Assembly: GCA_030062745.1 (NCBI GenBank)
Contig: CP099848.1
Span: forward strand, 11,181,501-11,245,500
Length of the DNA stretch: 64,000 nt
Source of the DNA: Capitulum mitella
Taxonomy: Eukaryota > Arthropoda > Thecostraca > Pollicipedomorpha > Pollicipedidae
Direction: 5' to 3'
In this document: positions 22,635-34,839 of the stretch, one piece after another
Layout of the letters: every line of letters starts with the position of its first letter
Numbering within the stretch: position 1 is the stretch's first letter
Program-made: the position numbers and the translations under genes
Notes under the pieces: model-generated
Told to the model about the DNA's origin: nothing
What the model saw: only the letters and a program-made list of their open reading frames with translations
The model's database searches: none

Positions 22635-24044
22635 CCGTGCGTGGATGGCGCCGCGGGGGTAGGGGAGGAGGCGACGCGTTGCTGGGTTTTCTCCCGGCTA
22701 GGATGGATACCGACGGTACGCCCGGAGTGATCCCTCTGCGCCCGGTGTGTCTGTCTGTGAAGCGCCGCCGTCTGACCTGGAACACGGCTTCAGCAGTTCT
22801 CGGCCTGAGGTCCAGACCGGCCTGAGGTCCAACCGAGCCGGAACAAGTCACGTCGCTCCTTCCGCCAGACTACCCGATCACGAGCTGTTAAGTCGTTAGT
22901 GAGCTCTTTGACCACTAAAAACGCCAAACATGTCCGCATACGATTATTTAAAATGTGTATTAAACGTTCAATAACGATTACAAATACATATTGGCACGGA
23001 ACAGCGACCGTAAGAAGCTGAGAGTACACTCGTGACGGGACTGATAGTTATTCATTCTGCCGTTACCGTAATAATACAAATCATCACATACACAGCTCGT
23101 TACAAAAAGATACAGAGCTGGAGCAACACAGATGCGTACACGTCGAGTCGACGCCAAAGCAGCCGCAGTAGTACATCTACGCCTCTAGCGCGCCCCGATG
23201 CGTCCCCGACTAAATGGAAAGAGCGCGACAGCGTAACGCGCCAACGTCACACGAACAGTATAGGAAGCACGAGGCAGCGAGTCGTCACGCGCCAGCCCTG
23301 TTTTGTACGCGTCAGATGCCGGCGGACAGGCGGAACCGTCCGGCCGGCCGGACAGCCGGGTGCATCCTCGCCAGGAGCGTCCGTGATATGATTCATACCC
23401 GAGAACAGTGGAATAACAGCGAGACGGGCGCCGCGAGGACGGCAGCTGAGCGGCGCTGCCGGGCCGCTGGGGACGGGAAGACGGCGGCGCTGGCCGGTGC
23501 GCCGGAGCCAGCCGCCCGGAGCGGAGGGCAGCGCTGCGCGGAGCGGCAATAGCCGTCAGGCAGAGGGAGCGAAGCGAAGCGGCGGACAGGTGTAGCAGTG
23601 CCTGCTACCACGGCTCTGGTGGGGGACGATTGGCTGGGAGACGAGCGGGGGGAGCCCATCGGCTGCGGCCGGCCTGGCCGCGTGTTGAGCAAAAGCCGGG
23701 ACCGGCACCGACGGAACCAGCCGACCGAGAAATATCCTCTCCTCTCCGGACATTATTGCTATCTACATTAGCGAGCGGGAGTAGACAACCCATCCAACAG
23801 TCAACGGAATCTCTCTGGCACGAGCAGTGCCGACGCAACGTCTGATTATCGGCGCAACAACACGGTCCCTCCGAGCGAACCACACAGAACCCAACCGCTG
23901 ATCGTTACACATATCTATATACAGGCGGCGCGTTCTGGACACCTCCGCTGGTCCTCCCCGTAAAGTCAAACACGACAGAACAACGAACAGCCTCGGACAG
24001 AGAGCTTCGGCCAGACGTGAACACCACATCAAGGTCACGGCCGA

Positions 24045-24110
24045 CCGCGGGCCGCGGCGGCCGCGGCGGCCGGTGGCAGAGCCCTCGGCGGCCGCGGCGG
24101 CGGAGGAAGA
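24045..24110. repeat. GCGGCC-rich low-complexity DNA
   Basis: Runs of GGCCGCGGC units lie just downstream of the syntrophin stop in gene orientation, probably in its 3' UTR. No coding claim is made. Confidence 0.5.
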
Positions 24111-24277
24111 CAAACGGCAGGCGGGACGTGCGGGCCGGCGGCCGGCCGCACGGACCAGCCGCCCTCCATGATATGTTGCCGAAAGAGCAGGACGACGCGC
24201 GGACACGTGCAGACGGGCTGGGCGGCGCCGGCGGCGGCTTGATCCAGCGAGTGACGCGGCGTCGGCGACGGCCCCGT

Positions 24278-27200
24278 TCAGGTGAGACCCAGCCGCTCCA
24301 CCTTGGCCGAGAGGCAGGTGTGCAGCGCGAACACGAACGGCTTCGGCGACGAACCAAAGTCGAGCTCCTGTTGGCCCACGCCGGCGGCGTCAGCGGTCGG
24401 CCGTCGCAGCGGGCAAGTGCAAGTTGTGGCCACCGGCGGAGCCGACACCAAGAATTCGGCCAGACGGTCGGCACGGCACGGTGAAGTAACAATTAACGTC
24501 CAGAAGGCAGCCTGTTTTGGCAAATTTTCACCAAAAGAACAACGCAGAACAACCAACGGAGTGTTTGCACGATTTCAAGCAGCCAAAATGATGAAACCTT
24601 TGCAATCAGTCCACTGATTTACCCTGTAAAGTACAGTACGCTATACTACACTTTACTGTATAGTACGCATATCACGCTGTACTATATCACAATGCTGGCA
24701 CTATGGCATATTGCACAGCCGGGCGGGTTGGCTCCGGCTCGCCGTCACGCACCATGACCTCGTTGGCGCCGAAGTTGAGCCGGACGCTGGAGCGATTGTC
24801 GTCGCTGGTGTCGACCAGCTTGTCGAAGCTGTAGTGCCAGAGGGCGGCGCCGCGACCGGCGTCGCCGGCGGCACGCAGCGTCAGCCCGTCCTCGAACTGC
24901 ATCGTCAGACGGGCGTCCTGGCCCTTCCACCGGCAGTCTGCACAAGGATGGCACACGGTCAGAACTGCCGCTCCTTCTGTGCACTAGGTATGGACGAATA
25001 CCAGAACAGAACATACCAATATATAATATATTATTCTACATATTTTGTTACGTATATTCGTACATCTATACATTCCACATATATAATATATATTAAACAC
25101 AAAATACAGAACAGAATAATACCAAAATATGAACATCTTCAAAGGTGCAAGTCGTCCACGTCGCGGACGGTGTGCAAAATTTGCATGGGCAACACCGGTA
25201 CCAGCACTAGCGAATGGCAGTGTCGACAGCATACGTCCACACCGCCGCCACAAATGCTCTCCCGAGTGTGGATATTGAGCAATACGTCAAGACCACGCAA
25301 AATGCCAGTCATCGAAATCGGAACACTACACATAACCACTTCAGTGTCGTTATCATACGTCCGTCACCGCACCGTATCAGCAGTCGTCAACCATCTTAGA
25401 TATGTCCCTGGAATCCGATACAACGCAGGCTGTCCCCATTTTGTATCGAACATTTGCTGACACGTCCGAACAACTGTGTCATTTCGGAACAGTCGCGTCC
25501 CGCCAGGGTACTGCGATGCCGAGCTAACGAAATACCTACCCTGGTCAACCAATACGCCGACCCAAAACGAAAATAACCAGAATTCCAGCGGGATTCTGAC
25601 GCACGTTTGGTCACTACCAGACATAACACACGTTTGGTCGCTACCTGGATCCCAGGAAAAATTCAAGATCCCAGAAGATCTTTCGACAAAATGCGAAAAC
25701 GATACGGGCCCTGCAAGATTCTTTGACAACATTTAAAAAGGACCCCATATCCCAGAAGATCCTTCGACACAATTTCAGAAAAGACCCCCAAAAGATCCTT
25801 CGACAAAATTTACAAAAATTCCAAGATCCCAGAAGATTCTTCGACGAAATTTAAAAAAGATCCCAAATCCCAGAAGATCTCGGATCCAGATCTTAGGCAT
25901 CTGACCCAGGGATGTTTTCTTTGGGGGGGGGGGGGGATCTTGGCACATGTCTGGTCGCTACTCCGTAACATGGGCCGTAAGAAGTTGCACCAGAACAGTG
26001 AACACCAACCGTCAGAAATTAACACTAGATGTCAGCTGTCAAAGTAACGTCACAGCCCAGTCGTTACACAGTAACAATAGTAAACAGATGCCAGTCGTCA
26101 CAGAGTAACAACAGTGAACAGATGCCAGTCATCACACAGTAATAGCAGTGAACTGATGCCAGTCATCACACCAGATGCCACTTATCACACAGTGGTCACA
26201 GTGAACAGACACCAGTCATTAAAGAGTACCAACAGTGTCAACAGATGTCAGTCATCACACAGGACCAACAGTGAACAGATGCCAGTCGTCACACAGTGCC
26301 AAAAACGAACAGACGCCAGTCATCACACAGTACCAACAGTGAACACATGCCAGTCGTCACGCAGTGGTCACAGTGAACAGATGTCAGTCATTAAACAGTA
26401 CCAATATCAGTCATCCAATGTCAGTCATCACACAGGACCAACAGTGAACACATGCCAGTCATTACACAGTACCAACAGTGAACACAAGCCAGTCGTCACA
26501 CAGCAGCCACAGTGAACAGATGCCAGTTGTCCAACAGTAGCCACAGTGAACAGATGCCAGCCATCACACAGTAGCCTACGTGAACAGATGCCAGTCACCA
26601 CACAGCAGCCACAGTAAACAGATGCCAGTCGCCACACAGTACCAGCAGTGAACAGGTGCCAGTCGTAACACAGTATGGCCGATAACCACTCGTCACACAG
26701 CACCGCCATACCTCCACCGAACACGTGCGTCTCACCGAACACGATCTGCTGCAGCTCGGAGACGGCCGCGTGCGTGGCCTGCACCATGGTGCGGCTCCAG
26801 TTGGCCAGGTCGCGCGGCGTCTCCACCCGCCACTGCACAGAGGTGACGCCGTGGCGCGTGCCCGTGCGCGTGGTGAAGGTGATTGCCTCGGCCGGCGACG
26901 GCGGCGCGTCGCCCGACGTCAGACGGTACCCGACGAACCTGACGACGACAGAACTATGTGACGTCGCCAGGCCTGGCTGAGGTGCCGCAGTCTGAAGGGC
27001 CCACTCGAAGGCGTCTCATATTACGTCATCATAAACGTAATTTTTACGGTAAGTTTTTATGTAACTAAGCAGTTACTATAAAAACTCTTCACCCAAATGA
27101 CACGACATCTCATTCTGGTAACCCCGATGGATCAGTCAGTCAATAGCTGGGACTAGGACACCCCTCTCTCCGCGATAGGGAATTTCCCACTAGACGCTAG

Positions 27201-30200
27201 CCACGTGCTGAGTATTTGTCAAAGGACAGTATTTTGCTCTGGTGACAGAGAAACAGTGGCCCATCCCGCTAGAACGAGACGTCAATTGGTCACCCCATTA
27301 CCAGAGAAGGGGCCACATCGCCTGACCCAGATACCAGAGAGGGCAGCTCACCTTGTCATGAGGAGCGGCAGGGCGACCTGCGGTGCCACCCATGCCTCCA
27401 GTGTCCACGGCACCTTGGCGAACATCAGGATCTCGCGGTCGGTGACGGCGGCGAACCTCTGCTCCCAAGGACGGTTGTCCAGCGACTGGTCCTGCCGCCG
27501 TTCCCACGTCAGTAGGCAGCGCTTTCTCGCTCGTTCACCGCAGCCAACCGTCCAGCACGCGCACACATCGCTGACGATGAGGATGGATAGTGAACTGCAG
27601 CAGCAGTCACGCGCGGAACATCGGCAACGGCAGCGAATGCTGGCGGCCATCACAGATATTGGTCACGGTATACGGCCCGGGCAAAGGGCACAGACATGAT
27701 ACGTGTCCTTGGACATCGCAATCAATCAAACACGTCCAGCTGGAAAGCGAGCCAGGCTGAAAGCTGAGAACTGGGTCGGGCGGTGGGGAACGCTCAGCCA
27801 GCTGGAAGGAAGGAGGACGGGGGGGGGGGGCTGCTCACCTGCTCCGTGAACCGGACGCAGACCCAGCCCATATGCACCACGCTGCTGCCGTCCAGCACGT
27901 CGCGCACCCTCTCGTTGGTGATCTCGATCGCCTGCGGGCACAGCCGGCCGCCCGTCAGCCTACTGTTAGGCCGTGCACGCCGCAGCCAACAGGCGGCTGC
28001 TACAGACAACCGGAGCTTGCCAGCGACTTCGCAATCGGCCCGAAAGGCGCTGGCTCAGCCTGCAACGTCCTAAAGCTCATATCCATGAAAGACGCCCATG
28101 AAAAGGCACCGCGGACGTCGACATCCCAGGATGACGCCCCGACAGCAATATTCAACATTTCTGTGGGAGATCCGAAGTCTCACAGACGCGCACATTTTGA
28201 CGAGAAACAATTCAACAGCTTCACGACTCGCGACTATAGCACCACTGCCCGTTACACCAGGCTCGAATACAATGGCGCTGAAGCCTCCCGGTATTCCACG
28301 TAGGCCATTGTCCCCAGTAAGCCGACAACACGCCAAGGTTCTGGCCAATTGGCCGAACAAGAAAACGTCCGAAGCAATGCATAACTGGCCTTGCCGGCAA
28401 TATGGCAATTTGTTGCATAACTTGGTGGTGCCAAGGTCATTTGTAAATGACAGCTGATTTAAACCAATTTACAGCTTAAGGGATTTCGACGAAAACCATC
28501 ACAGGACACAAATAGCCATCTCAACAATGTGCTGACATAAGACACTGCTCATTGCTGATAATTCAATCGTTTGATACATGTGTAAATACAATGGCATATC
28601 ATAAGCTGGCACGCCAAAGCGCCATGGTCTTCATAAAAATCTTGCACTTTTCTCAGTATGAGAAAATTCCTCGTGAAGGCAGTCGCCTTATTCGGTGGAA
28701 ATCACCTGCTGGGTGAGGGCGCTGAGAGAAGAGTGAAGCGTGTTGAACCAGCCGGTGGCCTGGCTTAAGTCTGACGATCGCAGAATACACGAGTGCAGGA
28801 GGTCCTGGGAGTGGATCTCGAAACTGTTCGGGTCTGCGGGAGAAACGTGCCCGCGTTATTCACTATTCAGGGAACTTTCTCGCGTCAAACCCGTGGGAAC
28901 AGACATACAACTCCCATAAGACACTTATCGTCTTAAGTAGCACGAATGGCCGTAAACGTAAATGAAGAACTTGTAAAAAATCCGCGTAAATCTGGACCAC
29001 GTAAGACAGAAAACAGTCTCTCGCACACTGATACGCCATATCGGACATCGAAAGCTAAGCTATGCAAACAATACCACTACGACCAATTCCACTGCCGCAA
29101 AGTTTCTACAGATAACTCCAGCCCAGTCGGACACAATGACTGGTCCTAGCAAAACCTCACCGCCACGGCGGCAGAACTCACCCTGACACCTGATGTGGCG
29201 TCCGAGCTGGCACAGCTGCAGCCGGACCAGCTTGGTGTCGGGCGAGCGCTCGGTGGCGCGCTCGGCCGGCGAGGCGGCCGCCTCCGAGAGGTACTCGCGC
29301 TCCACGTCCCAGCCCAGCTGGCCGGTCAGCGTCGCCTTGCGGAAGTAGCGCTTCACCTCGCGCAGGTACTTGACTGAAACGTAGAACGACGGGACGACTG
29401 GACGGGCCGCGCCGGCAGCCGACAGAGGCGGATGCAGGAGCGCGGGCACGGGCGGGAAAGGACGGGACGGGCGCAAGCTCAAACCAGACCGCGCCGCTCA
29501 CGCCGCCGCCGCCGCCGCCACCGCGCGGGCAGGGCGGCGGCGACGGCTCGAGGCCGCGCCGACACGCGCACTACGACCGCCGCCTCCGCACCGGTCGTCA
29601 CGGGGGAGGCGCATGCCGGCCGACCGCATGCCCGAAAGGCCACACAGAGAGGGCATCAGCCGCCAGACAAGCAAGCCAGCCAGTTGAGGCAGTAGTCAGA
29701 GCTGACGCGCCGGGCACCAGCCGTGCAGCCCACGGCAGTCCCACACAGCCCCCCCCCGCGCAACAGCGGCGTCAGCCAGTTACGGCCGCGGCAACGAACG
29801 GATTGGTTCAGATAATCAGGCAAATACTACAGTGACACAGATTACACCATCCAACTCGCGGTATCGTGCATCACCTGCTTCGCTTTACCACGACGCGGCT
29901 GAAGCCTGTCACCGTTATGACCATCGAACCCGGCAAACCCTTCATACACCACAGGCCTCTGACAGGTGTCACTTATTCAAACATTGTCAGGAAATGGACA
30001 CTGATGGAATATGGAATACGGTAACGAGCATCCAAAACCTCAATGGACAAAAAAGGAAAAGACGGGACAAAAGTGACCGTAACGCCGGGAACCAGGGCAT
30101 GACCCAGACACAGAATCACGCTCGGGCCACCGCAGTCCGGCCAACCGCCTACCTTCCAGCACCACCTGCTTGCCGGCTCTCTTGAGAATCTGCACGGCCG

Positions 30201-31240
30201 CGTCGTGCGTGGCCTCGCGCAGATCTTCGCCGTTCACGAACAGGATCGCGTCACCCACGTAGAGCTGTTCCGTCTGGTCTGCTGCCATCCCCTGCAGCAA
30301 TGTCACGCTGTCAGGCAGAATTCGTGAACAGCACTAGCTTCAACAGGAGATTGTGTAGACGCCCAGAGTCAGCATTACCAGATGAGACAATCTACACTCA
30401 AGCATGCATAATGCATGCCAGAATGATGGATAAAATACAGCCTGGTTCCCAGGGCAACAAAATGCAAAACAAAAAAACCCTTTCCAATATGTCTCAACAA
30501 AATGTCAGATTTGGTACCAAATACATATTTACCTTGAAAATCTTGGATATAAGAATAGGCATTTTGTTCTCCTTGCCACCCTTGATTGATATGCCAAGGC
30601 CACTATTTTCTTGCTTGTTGACAACAACTGTTCTTTTATGATTGGCTACAGCATCTGGCACATCATCACTGGGAGAGCTGTCATTATTGTTGACTGAGTT
30701 GTCATGAACATCATCCAGTGTGATGCTCAAGTAATCTCCCTCCAATCCCACAGTGGCACCATACCACTGGTCTTGGATGTACACCTGGAAATGATGCAAA
30801 TTTAAATCACAAGGACCTTAAATGCTTTTGAGAAATGATGCAAATATTCATGACCTTTGTCCATCATACCAGGCAAAATCTATCATACAAACACAGCAAG
30901 TCTCAACCTTCTTCATGCAACATTTTAAAATACCAGTACTTATTCTGTGAAAAGCATAGCAAAGATGCTGACACACAAAAATATGTATGTTCAATGCAGA
31001 TTAATAAATGTTTAATGCAGAAATCATGAGTGGAAGAACTAGAATTTTGAAAGCATTCCAATAACTATAACATGTTTACCAGCACAATTTACACACTTTC
31101 AAGTAGCTCAAACTTACCTCCAGAGAACTGTATGGCTGGTATGATATTTTTGAGCTGAGGGTGTCACTCCTATTCACTGATGACATTGTATCTGACTTGC
31201 TGAATCCCTCCATTTTCTGCTGATGACCATCTGTTTCCAT
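24278..31240 (-). CDS. Syn1: Syntrophin (alpha/beta class), complete gene
   Basis: Adaptor of the dystrophin complex at the inner face of the plasma membrane. Its PDZ domain recruits channels and signalling proteins. Coding exons in transcription order: 31240-31118, 30784-30533, 30291-30153, 29373-29182, 28833-28706, 27931-27839, 27485-27352, 26938-26736, 24937-24753 and 24367-24278. Phases agree throughout, giving about 512 residues, the usual length. PH1a starts at residue 42 ([16 protein letters not shown]). PDZ is about 92-172 ([43 protein letters not shown]). PH1b is about 172-278 ([15 protein letters not shown]). PH2 is about 288-422 ([23 protein letters not shown]). The SU region is about 423-512, ending [11 protein letters not shown]. 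The ATG follows the acceptor TTTTAG at 31249-31254, so a noncoding exon lies further right. The first two exons are AT-rich, the rest GC-rich. The symbol is by similarity to the fly PDZ syntrophin. Confidence 0.95.
25640..25880. repeat. Tandem repeat, about 35-60 bp irregular unit
   Basis: Five to six copies of ATCCCAGAAGATCCTTCGAC followed by AAAATTTAAAAA and GACCCC. Spacing varies because some units are truncated. Confidence 0.85.
26040..26695. repeat. 34-bp minisatellite, about 18-19 copies
   Basis: The unit begins CAGATGCCAGTCATCACACA and ends GTACCAACAGTGAA. Copies are head-to-tail without unique spacers. The array stops about 40 bp from the exon at 26736, so in the transcript it begins just after the 5' splice site. 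Frames open across the array on both strands are not genes. Confidence 0.95.
26939..27351 (-). other. Syntrophin intron
   Basis: Nothing further was recognised within this 413-bp intron. Confidence 0.7.
27932..28705 (-). other. Syntrophin intron
   Basis: No repeat or coding signal was recognised. The frames open on both strands lack any family resemblance. Confidence 0.65.
29374..30152 (-). other. Syntrophin intron
   Basis: GC-rich with CGCCGCCGCC-type runs at about 29500-29550, becoming AT-rich towards 30.1 kb. No gene was seen. Confidence 0.65.
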
Positions 31241-31249
31241 GAAGCCTGC

Positions 31250-31834
31250 TAAAAGAGAAATGCTTGATTATTCCACATCTTCCCATAATTTTGACATCAG
31301 TGAACTATGTCTCAGCACCACTTTTTGAAAGAGCTTCCCTCTTTGTAATGTAATGACTGATGCTAACATCTCTTTGAAGACTCACAACACCCTAATCCTC
31401 TTTTATTAATGTGTGGTGTATGGGAGACATCTATCTCCTGTTGCACAATGCATACTTCAAAAGTTATGATCATGAGAAAATTTTAACATATTCATTGAAT
31501 TCAGAAGAATTACAGTTTTCAGCAATGTCTTTTCAACCTTAGCAGCTGGTGGCATATTAACACTAAGTCTGTCATTCTTTTACTACACCTGGGGTGGAAA
31601 TGTTACCCTTTTCTCACAGTCTGGGAAATATGATGTTCACTCTAACAACAAAGGAGCTGAACATTACTAAATGATGACAATATATTTTCATTATGCGAAA
31701 ATTGCTACATATGCATGCATTCTGATGCAGTAGATGGATGTTCCAATGTTCCATTTTCATCCCTATGCAATGTGCCCATAATTCCAGTGCAATGCACACA
31801 GCTTCACTGCCAACAGACAACAGGGTATATGAGG
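31250..31834. other. CpG-poor 5' intron of syntrophin (probable)
   Basis: AT-rich and almost CpG-free. It lies upstream of the start-codon exon and is probably transcribed. No noncoding exon was identified. Confidence 0.4.
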
Positions 31835-32472
31835 CAGGGGTGGATCCAGCAGCTCCATTTGGGAGGGCCAAACTAGAGTTTCCTGGGTCTGGATGGTAAG
31901 TCAGCAGAGTCAATGATGGAGGGAGGAAGATGTTGCCAATGGGTTTTGAATGTGTGCTTCAGCAGCTGGGGATGAATGGTATGTCATTAAATGGGGGAAC
32001 AGGTGGAAGACAACTGCCACAGGTTGGATTTGGAATTCCAGCAACTTTAAACCCTGGTTGAGTAGAAATACCCATATCTTTAGGGGGAGGCCATATGACC
32101 ATTTGGCCTCTTAATCATGGTTGGGGGAAGCATGGCTGAGATGGCCCCCAGACAAGGCTGGAAGAGGTGTTGTTTTTAGGTGTAGAAAAACACCAGAAAA
32201 CATGTGCCCCAAAAACATTTTATACTCCAAAAGTTTGATCTTGTGCCTCCATTGAAAAGCTACACTACAACTATGGTCCAAATTTCTAACTCTGCAAACA
32301 AATGACACTGTTTGCATTCAGTACGAAGTAGCCATGTCATAACTGACATACATCAAGGAAGCCAACTTACACCAGTATTACTGTAAGCAAAATCTCGACC
32401 TCGAAAACAAAAATTATACTCCAACACCAAAAAGAAAAACCAGGCCCTGCCCTGCCCCTGGATCCGCACGTG
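31835..32472. mobile_element. Nonautonomous hAT-type element with TSD, 638 bp
   Basis: The left terminus is CAGGGGTGGATCCAG. The right terminus read inwards is CACGTGCGGATCCAG. They are flanked by ATATGAGG (31827-31834) and ATAAGAGG (32473-32480), a 7-of-8 match. CAG...CTG-type ends with an 8-bp duplication are characteristic of hAT. No transposase is encoded. It sits in the 5' region of the syntrophin gene. Confidence 0.7.
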
Positions 32473-33810
32473 ATAAGAGGAAGTAACAGCCAATATTTCT
32501 ACGATCCCATGCTGAACCACTGCCAGTGCGATCGGATGAGCAAAGGGGCCGCAGTAATTTGTTTGCCGATTAAGTCCCCACAAGACGCCTCCACATTTCC
32601 ACATGCTTTAAACAGTAAACGCAAAACATAAACGGGGACCAACCTCAAGTCCGCATCATCCTACTAGGCGCGATTCATTTTCATGCCTCGGCACAGCCAT
32701 CAATGAGTCCAAGACAGTGTATTCTAGCTCCGCGCATTTTTTCAGTTCCTGGAGGCGGCGGCCATCAGTCCTCTTGTCAAGGTTATGATAAATTCGATGG
32801 CCAATTCAGCTTCCTTAAAACGATAGCGGGAGGTCTGCATATCGATTTTGCGGGCTATATCCACGGCGACGGAAATAATAATTCTGATACATACATATTA
32901 GGAGACTTACCTACGAGTTTCATAAATCTTCATTGTAGCTAACGAAATGAAATAAATTTAGGATAGGGCAGAATAGAGGTTCATTAAGAAATGTGGAAAA
33001 TGAAAGTTGCATACCTTGTACCATGTACCTTGGAGTAACAAAGATTTAGCAGACTTTAAGATTTATAGGACTCGGTCTTATCGGACTCGTGGCGTGTGTG
33101 CGAGTAAGTCAGTCCTAATCTGAAACAACGTACATGCATGATGAGAAAAATAAACACTCACGTGATTTACTATTGGCCTGTGATAGCTGCATTCATAAGT
33201 CCAAGATGAAGAGAAGTATAGGCCGTTTCATCAAGTGTACTGAAACATGCATATTTGTTGTCGCATGTAATGAAGACCCAGCAACGACCATGTTTGAAAT
33301 TAAAACAATCGGTTATCTCTAGTTTAAAAATCACACGATGACCGGGAGCTTAACTGATCCCAGGTTATTTTATTGTGATGTGTTTCTTCCCTTCATTATG
33401 CGTTATTACACTGTATTTGTGCCCGGAGGTCTGTTCAAATTGTAGTTCACTTCCATATCGATATGGATAAACATTTTCATCTTCGTTCCACGAAGGATTG
33501 GATAAAAGTTTCTCCTCAAAAAGATGGAATTGGCGCAGAGGAGACAAAAGAACACCGAAACCGTAAACAAAAGGTTTGGGGTTTTGGAGAGATACGTTGC
33601 TCCGGTTTACGCCTTCTGTTCCTCTGGGAAAAAAATTATTGCGAAAGCGAGAGAAAGAAGAGTCAGCTGTGAAGTGCTATAGCTAGTCTTCATGTAAGTG
33701 AGCTAGATTGTCGGTTTTTACGGTCAGTGGCCAGTGCAACGGCTTCGGGAACCGTCAGCGTCGTTAGTGTCTTGTTGATGATAAGCTGCCCGACATTAGC
33801 GTTTGTTTTG
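32473..33810. promoter_or_regulatory. CpG-containing segment between CpG-poor domains; possible divergent promoter
   Basis: CpG-poor DNA lies on both sides (30.3-32.3 kb towards syntrophin, 34.0-35.9 kb towards the zinc-finger gene), while CpG is plentiful here. The two genes diverge from this segment. In arthropods with gene-body methylation, promoters stay unmethylated, so this is a candidate for both start sites. No TATA box or initiator was assigned. Frames here have no family resemblance. Confidence 0.3.
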
Positions 33811-33814
33811 TGAC

Positions 33815-34838
33815 TAGTGGCGTAGCCAAGGGGGCCAAAGGAGCCATGTTTTCACTCCTGGAGGCCAAGTGCCCCCACCCCCCACCCCAAAGTGGCCGAG
33901 CAGGCCCCCTTGGGGCCAAAGGCCCCAGGGAGTTTAAAAGGATTGGGGCCAAGACCCCAGTGCAGGGACATTGTAAAGTACCTGTAAGTCGCTTTGCACA
34001 GTCCAAAACAGGTAATTGAAGCAAAATATGAATATCTTAAACACTTAAAATGGCTTGCAAACCTAAAAATGTACATTGGACATGCAGCAGGGCTTTGCGT
34101 GCTATGAAGATCGGCACATGGTCTGAATATGCATTTAGGGACCCCTCCTAGCTTGTAGAGGGGTTCACTGCTTGTCTAGGGAGGGCCCCCTGCTAGCCCA
34201 TAGAAGGCCTGCATTGGCCTCTAGAGAGACCTCCTTATAGTCTGTAAGAAGGCCCCTGCTGGTCAGTACCTAGAGAGACTCCTGATCAGTTTGTAAAGGG
34301 ACCTTGTCAGATTGTGAAGAGCTATCTGCAGACACCCATGCTGACATAGAATGGGTACTGGTCAGGTTGGCAGGGACACCTTTATGCTACAGCAAGGCCC
34401 CTTTAGAGGCTGGTCAGAAGTATACCTACTGTACAGGAAGGACTCTTACAAGTGGGCAGAGGATCCCTCCAGAGGCCAATAGGGGCCTGTTATAGACTGC
34501 TAGGAATCCTCTTCATACTGGCAGTCTATAAGGGGCTCTCTACAAACCCCTCCCTGTAGGTTAGCAGGGGCCCCTAAATGTTAACTGAGGGGTCTTGCTT
34601 GTCTGTAAAGATGCCCTGCAGACCCATCAGCCTGTAAAGGGTATCGGTCAAGTCAGCAGGAGTGTCTTCACAGGCAAGCTTACTCCTTACACCAGGGCCA
34701 GGCCTCTTTACAAGCTGTCAAAGGTTTCAGCGATATGGGCCTTCATTGCTGATGAGGGCCCAGTTGGTTATGATGGCCCCTGACCCAGTTTGCCCCCCTC
34801 CCCACCTGACAAAATCCTGGCTATACCCCATATATGAT
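33815..34838. mobile_element. Diverged hAT-like element with internal tandem repeats
   Basis: It begins TAGTGGCGTAGCCAAGGGGG, close to the CAGGGACGTAGCCA end of the MITE at 55794, followed by a G/C-rich block. It ends near AAAATCCTGGCTATACCCC, resembling the inverted other end. No clear 8-bp duplication survives, so the borders are approximate. Confidence 0.4.
34130..34700. repeat. Degenerate tandem repeat, about 35-40 bp unit
   Basis: A loose unit of GGCCCCTGCTGGTC and (T/A)GTCTGTAAAGGG(A/G)CC recurs about 14 times. It is nearly CpG-free. It probably lies inside the hAT-like element. Confidence 0.55.
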
Positions 34839-34839
34839 G

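Larger units (their letters stand above)
21247..24277. other. Convergent intergenic region between ACAP and syntrophin
   Basis: It must hold both 3' UTRs. Downstream of the ACAP stop, 21247-21430 repeats a GGCC(C)CGGACCGTCTG(T/C)AGT-like unit about every 20-25 bp. No AATAAA was found on the plus strand near it. On the minus strand AATAAA occurs at about 21570 and 21662. No gene was recognised between 21.6 and 24.2 kb. Confidence 0.5.
24938..26735 (-). other. Syntrophin intron with two tandem-repeat arrays
   Basis: 1.8-kb intron between the PH2 and SU exons. 24938-25640 is AT-rich with several TA-rich stretches and no recognised feature. The rest is repeat. Confidence 0.7.

Noticed and set aside
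22526-22851. Open frames encoding Ile-Tyr repeats
   Set aside because: Produced by a (TA)n microsatellite.
26040-26695. CRISPR-like repeated 34-bp units
   Set aside because: Units are contiguous without unique spacers, are degenerate, and lie in an intron of a eukaryotic gene. It is a minisatellite.
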